Translations under genes and position numbers: made by a program
Shown: piece by piece, positions 1-5,898 of the stretch
Layout: every line of letters begins with the position of its first letter
Numbering within the stretch: the first letter of the stretch is position 1
Source of the DNA: Gemmatimonadaceae bacterium
GTDB lineage: Bacteria; Gemmatimonadota; Gemmatimonadetes; Gemmatimonadales; Gemmatimonadaceae
Direction of reading: 5' to 3'
Assembly: GCA_025936015.1 (NCBI GenBank)
Contig: JAICUE010000088.1
Span: forward strand, 1-8,664
DNA: 8,664 nt
The notes under the pieces: model-generated
What the model saw: only the letters and a program-made list of their open reading frames with translations
What the model was told of the DNA's origin: nothing
The model's database searches: none

Positions 1-2384
1 CCGGTGGCATTCACGTCCGGCTCCTCGTTGTCCATCTCGTTGACGGCATCGTCGGCGATGAGGACGGAGGGGCCGGTGTGCGCAGTCAGTGTGAGGACCA
101 GCTCATCGCGCGTGACAGCGACGGTCAGCTCAGCGTGTGGAGCTCCAGCCTCGCTCCAACTCTGCTCCGACCGGCGGTAGTCGCGTTCAGCCAACTCGAA
201 TGCGACCGGGTGGGCGCGATCGAGCTTGATTGCGGTATCGGCAGGTGCGGTGCGGGTGGCGTCTGCCGGAGCGAGCTCCGGCCGCGCCGTTGCACTCAGG
301 TACTTCGGTGCTCCACCGAGCTCGATCGAGCTCGTCGCGGTCGCGGTGCGGAGAGCGATGCGCCAGGTGGCATTCCCGCCGGCGTGCTCGTGGACGCTTC
401 CATCGACGTGATCGATGACGATCGACGCGTCGCGGATCAGGAGCGCGCTGATGCTGCGGCGCGGCGCGAGGACCGTCGTGAAAGTGCCGCGCTGCGCGTC
501 GAGTTCGAGCATGATGAAGCTGCGCTGCGCCGGGCGCCGCCCCGGTGGGGCCGGTGCCGTCAGGCGCCAGAGGCGGGTGCCGGCTGGCGCGGAAAGCCAG
601 ACGTCGGCATGTGCGCCGGTCTCCAGGTCGGTCACCGCGGCACGCAACGGCCACTCCGCCGGGGTCGACACCTCGGCCCTGATCACGAAATCGAAGCCAT
701 CCTCGAGCCCCCCGGCACCGCCTAACGGTTCGCTGGCCCAGCCGAGTTCGGGGAGCTCGACGTCGAGGTGGATGGGGAGCGCGACGGGCTGGTCGTAGTC
801 GGTATTCCAGGACAGCTCGTCGATGACGTAATCGGGCATCACGACGAGACTGCGAATGGCGAGTGTTTCCCCGCCGATCGGCGCGGCCGCCCTGATCCAT
901 CCGGCGGCCCCGCGTTCATCGAAGGCCACGAGTGTACCAGGGATGCGCGGCTGTGATGCGCGATCGGCGAGCGGCGCGCAGTGGGCGAGCGTGCTGCGAT
1001 ACCAATGCAGCGACGGGTCGACATACGAGCCGGTGCCGGGGTCGTCGAGCCACCGGTTGCTGCCATCGCAGACGACGATGTTGAGCCGGTCGGGATGCCC
1101 GTGTCCTCCCCCCGACGGTCCGTAGTCGAGCGCCGCGAAAAGCCGGCCTTCGTCGCGGCGGAACACGGCGAGTCCCTGATTTTCGAGCAGCACGGACCGT
1201 GGTGAGGCGCCGCCCAGCGGTGGCAGCGTCTCGCGCGCGTGCAGCAATGATCGCCAGCCAAGGTCGGCGCGGGTGAGCGCGCTTTCCGGCGAGTGACGCT
1301 CGGCTTCGGCCGAAGAGCGTGAGCGCCCGGTGTCGCCCCGCGGCGCATCCGGTGAGTATAGCGTGCCTAACGCAGCTCGCAGCTCGGTGTCGTCGGTGCG
1401 AGCGAGGCCCAGCTCGCAGAGCTCGGCGAAGCGCCACTGCCGGAGCGACACCGCGTACTGCGAATCGCGCCGCGCGAGCATCGTGAAGTCGGGGAGTGCG
1501 GTCCGGAACGGCAGCGCGAAGCCGCGATCGAAGCGAGCGAGGAGCGCGTCGTCGAGCGGTATGCCGGCACGCGCCGCCATCGTCACGCCGTACCAGAGTC
1601 CGCGATGGGCGAAGACGTGGTAGTTCTCGCCCTCGTACCAGCTCCCGTCGCGAAGCAGCGCGTGATCGAGCAGGAATCGGAGGCCGTGCCGGCGTGCGAC
1701 CGCCTCCTCGGCGCCGCTGGCGTCATCGAGCAGGAGCGCCGCGGCGAGGAGGGCCGCGACGTTCCATGCCTGACGGTTGGACGTGCCTTCATCGTAGCTG
1801 ACAATCAGCGCCCGGGCGGGGATCACGATCCGCTCACGCGCGCTGCCTAACGCGCGATGCGTCGCGCCGGCCATCTCGAGCAGGTCGATCGCGACGCAGA
1901 GCTGGAGGAGCCAGATCGACTCGAGGTAGGTGCTGAAGAAGACCCGCGACGGCCCGAGGACGTTGTCGCGGTTCGGGTAGCCGAGGTAGCGCTCGGAATA
2001 ACCGTCGAGAATCGAAAGGGCGAAATCGCGATGCCGTTCATCCCCGCGGAGCGCATAGAGCACCGCACCATGCACCGCACGCTCGGCGATCCAGAGCTGG
2101 TGCCACATCAGCCCATAGCGATAATGAGCGTCGCCATCGTACGTCGCGCCGCAGACGGGGCAGCGATGCAATCGCGGCGCGGAAGGATCGTAATCGAGTG
2201 GGGCGCCGTCAGCCGGACAACGCCCGCCAGCGCGGGTGAGGCGCGCCTTCTCGCGAGGGATCTCGATCGGCGCACCGAGCAGCCGCTCGAGATCTGCGGC
2301 AAGCGAGTCGGCAAGTGGCGCGAGCGCTCCGTTGGCGACGCGTCCGCGCTCGCGCAGTTCGGCGGCGGTGACGAGGAGCGTCAC
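1..2384 (-). CDS. Heparinase II/III-like polysaccharide lyase, 3' end cut by window edge
   Basis: The minus strand is open from GTG at 2384 to base 1 (794 codons, no stop). Family proteins cleave acidic polysaccharides by beta-elimination. I see a zinc-ribbon-like segment (C56, then CPVCG at 75-79), a helical region with WYEGENYH (249-256, candidate catalytic Tyr and His), GGGHGHPDRLN (425-435) opening the beta-sandwich domain, and WYRSTLAHCAPLAD (461-474), matching the family's usual YRSTLAHN segment with Cys in place of Asn. The last ~80 residues (about 713-794, ending DNEEPDVNAT) resemble the start of a CBM9-like carbohydrate-binding domain. No signal peptide is visible, so a cytoplasmic place is inferred. 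The start is well fixed: an in-frame TGA lies six codons upstream, and the GTG overlaps the stop of the binding-protein gene by four bases. No good Shine-Dalgarno is seen, so translation is probably coupled. The family call is firm; the substrate is unknown. Confidence 0.88.
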   Translation of the reverse strand, partial: MTLLVTAAELRERGRVANGALAPLADSLAADLERLLGAPIEIPREKARLTRAGGRCPADGAPLDYDPSAPRLHRCPVCGATYDGDAHYRYGLMWHQLWIAERAVHGAVLYALRGDERHRDFALSILDGYSERYLGYPNRDNVLGPSRVFFSTYLESIWLLQLCVAIDLLEMAGATHRALGSARERIVIPARALIVSYDEGTSNRQAWNVAALLAAALLLDDASGAEEAVARRHGLRFLLDHALLRDGSWYEGENYHVFAHRGLWYGVTMAARAGIPLDDALLARFDRGFALPFRTALPDFTMLARRDSQYAVSLRQWRFAELCELGLARTDDTELRAALGTLYSPDAPRGDTGRSRSSAEAERHSPESALTRADLGWRSLLHARETLPPLGGASPRSVLLENQGLAVFRRDEGRLFAALDYGPSGGGHGHPDRLNIVVCDGSNRWLDDPGTGSYVDPSLHWYRSTLAHCAPLADRASQPRIPGTLVAFDERGAAGWIRAAAPIGGETLAIRSLVVMPDYVIDELSWNTDYDQPVALPIHLDVELPELGWASEPLGGAGGLEDGFDFVIRAEVSTPAEWPLRAAVTDLETGAHADVWLSAPAGTRLWRLTAPAPPGRRPAQRSFIMLELDAQRGTFTTVLAPRRSISALLIRDASIVIDHVDGSVHEHAGGNATWRIALRTATATSSIELGGAPKYLSATARPELAPADATRTAPADTAIKLDRAHPVAFELAERDYRRSEQSWSEAGAPHAELTVAVTRDELVLTLTAHTGPSVLIADDAVNEMDNEEPDVNAT
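720..727 (-). repeat. Octamer CGTTAGGC, copy 1
   Basis: Sense in the lyase gene; reads CCG TTA GGC (Pro-Leu-Gly, with Leu554) and uses a TTA codon. Confidence 0.8.
1365..1372 (-). repeat. Octamer CGTTAGGC, copy 2
   Basis: Sense in the lyase gene; GCG TTA GGC (Ala-Leu-Gly, Leu339), TTA codon. Confidence 0.8.
1845..1852 (-). repeat. Octamer CGTTAGGC, copy 3
   Basis: Sense in the lyase gene; GCG TTA GGC (Ala-Leu-Gly, Leu179), TTA codon. Confidence 0.8.
2381..2384 (-). other. GTGA stop/start overlap, binding protein to lyase
   Basis: Read on the minus strand, GTGA holds the GTG start of the lyase and the TGA stop of the binding protein. This supports a single transcript and coupled translation. 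No separate Shine-Dalgarno is near it. Confidence 0.85.
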
Positions 2385-4009
2385 GGGTGCGAGGCGGTGT
2401 CAGTACTCCAGCGGGCGACGGTCGGCAGCTCGCCCCGCAGGTCCATCGTCACTCCATGCAGCCGCCGCGCGACACCCTGGATTCCGCGCGAATGATAGAT
2501 CCACGCGGCCGGCATCTCGCGAGCGAGATCGCGCTGCACGCTCGCCCATGCATCGCGCAACGCCGCCTCGCTGCTCGCGCTGCGCACCGCGCGAAAGAGC
2601 GAATCGAGCACGGGGGTATGGAAGTCGGCGTAATCCAGCGCGCCGCCGCGCAACGTTCCGTCGTACATCGCGACGATGTGCGAAAGCGCGAGATCGCCCG
2701 GGATGCTGGTGAGTAGCATGTCATAACGGTGAGGCGTCGCGCGCGCCCGGGCGAGGAACGCGCCGAGCTCGAGCTGCCGAATCGTCATGGTGATCCCGCG
2801 AGCGGCAAGATCGGCCTGGATCAACTGCTCGGCGACGTTGTCACCGCTGCCGACGGTCAGCAATTCGAGGGTGAGCGGGGTGCCACGGCCGCGCCGCCGA
2901 TCCGCGCCGCGAGCGTAGCCGGCGGCGTCGAGGAGCGAGTCGGCGCGTGCGGTGTCCCAGGGGGCGCGATCGGCTGGGATCGCGAGCGGGCTCGCGTCGG
3001 GCACCGGGCCGTGTGCCGGCGTCCCGAAGCCGCCGACGGCGGCGGTCACGATCCGGTCACGATCGATCGACAACGAGATCGCCTCGCGCACACGCCGGTC
3101 GCCTAACGCTGGGTTGCGTGGATTGAAGATCACCGCGACCGACGCGACGTTCGGATATTCGACGAGGCGAAGGGTCGGATCGCGGCGGACGAGACCGGCC
3201 ATCGTCGGCGCGATGCCAGCCATGTCGAGGTCACCGCTGACGAGCCCGGCCATCTTCGTCGCCGGCTCATCGACTACCGCGACGACGAGCCGGCGCAGCG
3301 CGGGGGGACCGCCGAGCGAAGCCGGAAAATGGTCGTTGCGGCGGAAGGTCCAATGCTGGCCCGCGACGCGTTCGACGAAGTTGAACGGGCCGTTGCCGAC
3401 GGGGGCGGTGGCGAATGCGGCCGAGCGCATCTCGCTGCGCTTCACGTTCTTCAGGATGTGCTCGGGGACGATCGGCAGCGCGCACAACACGTCAGGCAGC
3501 GAGGGCTGCGGCGTCGCGAAGTCGAGCACGAGCGTCGTGTCGTCAACGGCGCGGGCGGCGCGAACGGCTGCGAGCTCGCCGGCACGCGGCGACCCGGTGC
3601 GCGGATCGCGCGCGGCGTCGATCGTGAAGGCGGCATCGCGCGCGGTGGTCGGGACACCGTCCTGCCAGCGAAGGTCGCCAACGAGCGTCATCGTCAAGAC
3701 GGTTCGATCGGCACTCCAGCTCCAGCGTTTTGCCAGGTACGGGACAGGAGTAAGCGTCGAGTCGTAGCGCGCGAGGGTCGTGAAGAGGACGTAGCGCTGG
3801 ATCTGCCGCGCCATCGGGTGAATGGTGACGAGCGGGTTCGCCGACTCGAGGTCGGCGCCGGATGCGATCACGGCGACGCCGTCACGCGACGGCGCCGCAC
3901 CGCAGGCGGTGATCGTGGTCGCGGCGAGCGTCAGGAAGACAGCGCGCGTGCGATGCGCTCGCTGCCCGATCGTGTGGCGAACGGTTGACGGAGCGAGTGC
4001 GCCGGTCAT
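2381..4009 (-). CDS. ABC transporter substrate-binding lipoprotein, family 5 (Dpp/Opp type)
   Basis: 542 residues. A basic N-terminus (RHTIGQRAHRTR, 11-22) is followed by a short hydrophobic stretch and a lipobox ITAC (33-36), so Cys36 should be lipidated and the protein anchored on the outside of the inner membrane or in the periplasm. Family-5 hallmarks are present: LRWQDGVPTTARDAAFTI (113-130) matches the usual 'FHDGTPLTAEDV' segment, then GNGPFNF (205-211), and DRRVREAISLSIDRDRIV (304-321) matches the 'D.RVRqAlayAIDr' segment. The length is normal for the family. Members bind peptides, nickel or oligosaccharides; the flanking lyase and mannosidase point to oligosaccharides (inference). 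The start at 4009 has a weak AGGGA close upstream. ATG at 4039 is an in-frame alternative that would give a 46-residue leader and overlap the divergent gene. The reading frame stays open far upstream, antisense to the permease, but that part is not family sequence. Confidence 0.9.
   Translation of the reverse strand: MTGALAPSTVRHTIGQRAHRTRAVFLTLAATTITACGAAPSRDGVAVIASGADLESANPLVTIHPMARQIQRYVLFTTLARYDSTLTPVPYLAKRWSWSADRTVLTMTLVGDLRWQDGVPTTARDAAFTIDAARDPRTGSPRAGELAAVRAARAVDDTTLVLDFATPQPSLPDVLCALPIVPEHILKNVKRSEMRSAAFATAPVGNGPFNFVERVAGQHWTFRRNDHFPASLGGPPALRRLVVAVVDEPATKMAGLVSGDLDMAGIAPTMAGLVRRDPTLRLVEYPNVASVAVIFNPRNPALGDRRVREAISLSIDRDRIVTAAVGGFGTPAHGPVPDASPLAIPADRAPWDTARADSLLDAAGYARGADRRRGRGTPLTLELLTVGSGDNVAEQLIQADLAARGITMTIRQLELGAFLARARATPHRYDMLLTSIPGDLALSHIVAMYDGTLRGGALDYADFHTPVLDSLFRAVRSASSEAALRDAWASVQRDLAREMPAAWIYHSRGIQGVARRLHGVTMDLRGELPTVARWSTDTASHP
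3101..3108 (-). repeat. Octamer CGTTAGGC, copy 4
   Basis: Sense in the binding-protein gene, the only copy in it; GCG TTA GGC (Ala-Leu-Gly, Leu302), TTA codon. Confidence 0.8.
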
Positions 4010-4012
4010 TAT
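3985..4012 (+). promoter_or_regulatory. Candidate sigma-70-type promoter for the permease pair
   Basis: TTGACG (3985-3990) matches five of six bases of the -35 consensus. After 16 bases, CATTAT (4007-4012) matches four of six of the -10 consensus. Transcription starting about seven bases further on would begin at or next to 4019, the GTG start codon, giving a leaderless message. The site lies inside the first codons of the divergent lipoprotein gene. The spacing is sensible and AT-rich hexamers are rare in this DNA, but this is a by-eye match only. Confidence 0.42.
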
Positions 4013-4013
4013 C
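4008..4013 (-). promoter_or_regulatory. Possible leftward -10 element overlapping the rightward one
   Basis: On the minus strand, 4013 to 4008 reads GATAAT, five of six bases of the -10 consensus. It shares five bases with the rightward CATTAT, so the site could work in both directions. No matching -35 is seen (about GCGAAG at the right distance). A start some seven bases downstream would lie inside the lipoprotein gene, after its ATG, which argues against it as that gene's main promoter. Confidence 0.15.
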
Positions 4014-4018
4014 CCTGC

Positions 4019-5005
4019 GTGCGTTCCCTGCTTCGCCATCTCGCGGCTGCCGTGCTCCTGCTCTGGCTCGTGGTCACGGTGGTGTTCGTGCTCGCGCGCT
4101 CGGCGCCGGGGGATCCCGTCCTCATGCTCGTGTCGCCAACCGCGAGCGCGAGCGAAATCGCGAGCGCGCGGACGCGGCTCGGCCTCGATGCGCCCCTCGC
4201 GGTGCAATATGCACGCTGGGCGCGGGCAGCGCTTCACGGCGACTTCGGCACGAGCATCGCCACCGGACGCAGTGTTCGCGCGGTGCTCGCCGACGCACTC
4301 CCCGTCTCGCTTTTCCTCGGTGGAGTCTCGCTGCTCCTCTCCTTCGCGATCGGTGTCGCGATCGGCGCGTTCCAGGCGCGCCGCGCGGGAACGCGATCGG
4401 ATCTCAGCGTGACGATGGCAACCACCGCGGTGGCGGCGGCGCCGGCGTTCTGGCTCGCGCTCGGACTGATTGCGGTCTTCACCTACGGTGCCGCGAGGCT
4501 CGGATTCCCGGCGGCATTGCGGCTGCCCGCCTTCGGATTGCACGCCCCCGGCGGCGTGCCGTCGGGCAGCGCGTGGCTCGGTGACCTGATTCGGCATTCG
4601 ATACTTCCGGTCGGCGTACTCGCGGCGATCGGTGCGGCGGGAATCGCGCGCTACGCGCGCTCCACCCTCCTCGACGTCGTCGGCCTCGAGGCAATCCGCG
4701 CGGCGCGCGGCCGAGGCCTGGGCGGCGCGCGCCTCGCCGCGCATGTGCTCCGCATCGCGCTTCCCGGATTGATGGTCCTGTTCGCGCTCGCGCTGCCCGG
4801 AACGATCGCGGGATCGGTGTTCGTCGAAAGCGTGTTCGCATGGCCGGGGATGGGACGCGCGATGACGACCGCGATCGTCGCGCGCGACATTCCAGTCGTC
4901 CTCGGGGCGACGGTGCTCTATGCGACGGCGGTGATCGCCGCGAACCTGTTCGCCGACCTCGCGCTCCCGTTCGCCGATCCGCGGCTGCGCTCCGACCAGC
5001 CATGA
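4019..5005 (+). CDS. DppB/OppB-like ABC transporter permease
   Basis: 328 residues, normal length for the DppB/GsiC family of inner-membrane permeases. An N-terminal membrane helix (about 7-27) is followed by ARSAPGDP (26-33), the family's usual 'PGDP' segment. Further hydrophobic spans lie near 95-118, 134-156, 193-212, 247-270 and 293-318. The cytoplasmic EAA loop that docks the ATPase is AIRAARGRGLGGARLAAHVL (225-244), followed by RIALPG. FVESVFAWPGMGRAM (268-282) and ADPRLR (319-324) match the conserved C-terminal half. GTG at 4019 is the only usable start, because an in-frame TGA lies at 3986-3988. No Shine-Dalgarno is seen, which fits the promoter proposed just upstream and a leaderless message. 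The gene starts 9 bases from the divergent binding-protein gene and overlaps the next permease by ATGA. Confidence 0.93.
   Translation: MRSLLRHLAAAVLLLWLVVTVVFVLARSAPGDPVLMLVSPTASASEIASARTRLGLDAPLAVQYARWARAALHGDFGTSIATGRSVRAVLADALPVSLFLGGVSLLLSFAIGVAIGAFQARRAGTRSDLSVTMATTAVAAAPAFWLALGLIAVFTYGAARLGFPAALRLPAFGLHAPGGVPSGSAWLGDLIRHSILPVGVLAAIGAAGIARYARSTLLDVVGLEAIRAARGRGLGGARLAAHVLRIALPGLMVLFALALPGTIAGSVFVESVFAWPGMGRAMTTAIVARDIPVVLGATVLYATAVIAANLFADLALPFADPRLRSDQP
5002..5005 (+). other. ATGA start/stop overlap between the two permeases
   Basis: The ATG of the DppC-like gene overlaps the TGA of the DppB-like gene. This is a classic sign of co-transcription and translational coupling of two subunits needed in equal amounts. 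Confidence 0.9.
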
Positions 5006-5898
5006 GTGCGCGACCAGCATCACGGCGATCGACGCGCGCCGCCATCGCGGTCGTCAGCATCGTCGCGCTCGCGTCGATCGGCGCGCCATACCTTGGCGCG
5101 CGTGTGCCCGCATCGATCGGCGACGTTGTCGGTGCCCGGCTCCTTGCGCCGCTGTCGCGCGACCCGTCCGGCGCGTTCCACCTGTTCGGCACCGATCGGC
5201 TCGGACGGGACCTGCTTGCACGGACGCTGCTCGCCGGCCGGGTCTCGCTCGCCGTCGGGATCGTCGGCGCGCTCCTCGCCGGAGCGTTAGGCGTCGTCGT
5301 CGGGGCGGTGGCCGGCTGGCGGCGCGGCCTTCCCGACCGCCTCTTGATGGCGCTGACCGACGCCCTGCTCGCGATCCCGCGCCTCGTTCTCCTCCTGCTC
5401 TGCGTCGCGCTCTGGGAGCCGAGCCTGCGGACGGTCGTGATCGTCCTCGCGGCGACGGGGTGGATGGGGATCGCTCGCCTGACGCGCGCCGAGGTGGTCG
5501 CGGCGCGCGGACGTCCCTACGTCGATGCGGCGCGCGCCCTCGGCGCGCGCTCCACCCGCACGCTCTGGCGGCACGTGCTGCCTAACGCGCTGGGGCCGGC
5601 GCTGGTGGCGACCGCGATGGGGGTCGGCAGCGCGATCATGCTCGAGGCCGGCCTGTCGTTCCTCGGACTCGGCGTCCAGCCGCCGGCGGCGAGCTGGGGG
5701 AACATGATCGCCGCCGGTCGCGACGTGGTGGTCACCGCACCGTGGGTGTCGCTGATACCGGGTCTGGCGGTGGTGATCGTGACGATGTGCGCCACCATCA
5801 TCGGCGACGCCGTTCGCGACCGCCTCGCGGGGAGGCGGCCGGTCGTCGTTCAGCGCACCAGGATCGTCACGACCGCGCGCGGGGTCGCGGTGAACTGA
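5002..5898 (+). CDS. DppC/OppC-like ABC transporter permease
   Basis: 298 residues, second permease of the pair. The order is typical: one N-terminal membrane helix (about 12-32), a periplasmic loop, FHLFGTDRLGRDLLART (59-75; the family's 'HPLGTDxLGRD' segment), a bundle of membrane spans, the EAA loop DAARALGARSTRTLWRHVLP (175-194), LSFLGLGVQPPAASWGNMI (218-236), and a C-terminal GDAVRDRL (268-275). It would form the translocation channel with the DppB-like partner in the inner membrane. ATG at 5002 is chosen because it overlaps the previous stop (5003-5005) and gives the usual family N-terminus; the frame is open further upstream only antisense or out of phase to the DppB-like gene. About 23 residues follow the normal family end; the last 16 lie in the 49-base convergent overlap with the GH38 gene. 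No ATPase gene follows. Confidence 0.93.
   Translation: MSARPASRRSTRAAIAVVSIVALASIGAPYLGARVPASIGDVVGARLLAPLSRDPSGAFHLFGTDRLGRDLLARTLLAGRVSLAVGIVGALLAGALGVVVGAVAGWRRGLPDRLLMALTDALLAIPRLVLLLLCVALWEPSLRTVVIVLAATGWMGIARLTRAEVVAARGRPYVDAARALGARSTRTLWRHVLPNALGPALVATAMGVGSAIMLEAGLSFLGLGVQPPAASWGNMIAAGRDVVVTAPWVSLIPGLAVVIVTMCATIIGDAVRDRLAGRRPVVVQRTRIVTTARGVAVN
5285..5292 (+). repeat. Octamer CGTTAGGC, copy 5
   Basis: Sense in the DppC-like gene; GCG TTA GGC (Ala-Leu-Gly, Leu96), TTA codon. It is the first copy after a gap of about 2.2 kb that spans the whole DppB-like gene. Confidence 0.8.
5580..5587 (-). repeat. Octamer CGTTAGGC, copy 6
   Basis: Antisense in the DppC-like gene; the coding strand reads CTG CCT AAC GCG (Leu-Pro-Asn-Ala) in the conserved EAA-loop end, HVLPNA. 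Confidence 0.8.
5850..5898. other. Tail-to-tail 49-base overlap of DppC-like and GH38 genes
   Basis: The rightward permease stops at 5896-5898 and the leftward GH38 gene stops at 5852-5850, so both coding 3' ends share 49 bases. The GH38 end (VVTILVR) looks like a natural beta-strand finish. The permease part here is a non-conserved tail. There is no room for an ordinary intergenic terminator. Confidence 0.85.

Noticed and set aside
78..900. Open frames on both strands (215 and 237 residues) over the lyase 3' part.
   Set aside because: Composition is Arg/Ala-rich and no motif is seen. The continuous lyase frame, open over the full 2384 bases, explains the region.
4345..4370. Nearby repeats of GCGATCGG, similar to cyanobacterial HIP1 (GCGATCGC).
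   Set aside because: They encode the repeated Ala-Ile-Gly of a membrane helix with usual high-GC codons, and are not an exact HIP1 match.
4010..5023. The binding-protein frame stays open for about 338 further codons antisense to the DppB-like gene.
   Set aside because: The extension is Arg/Glu/His-rich and has no family similarity, while the other strand encodes a clear permease. A start at 4009 gives a proper lipoprotein signal.
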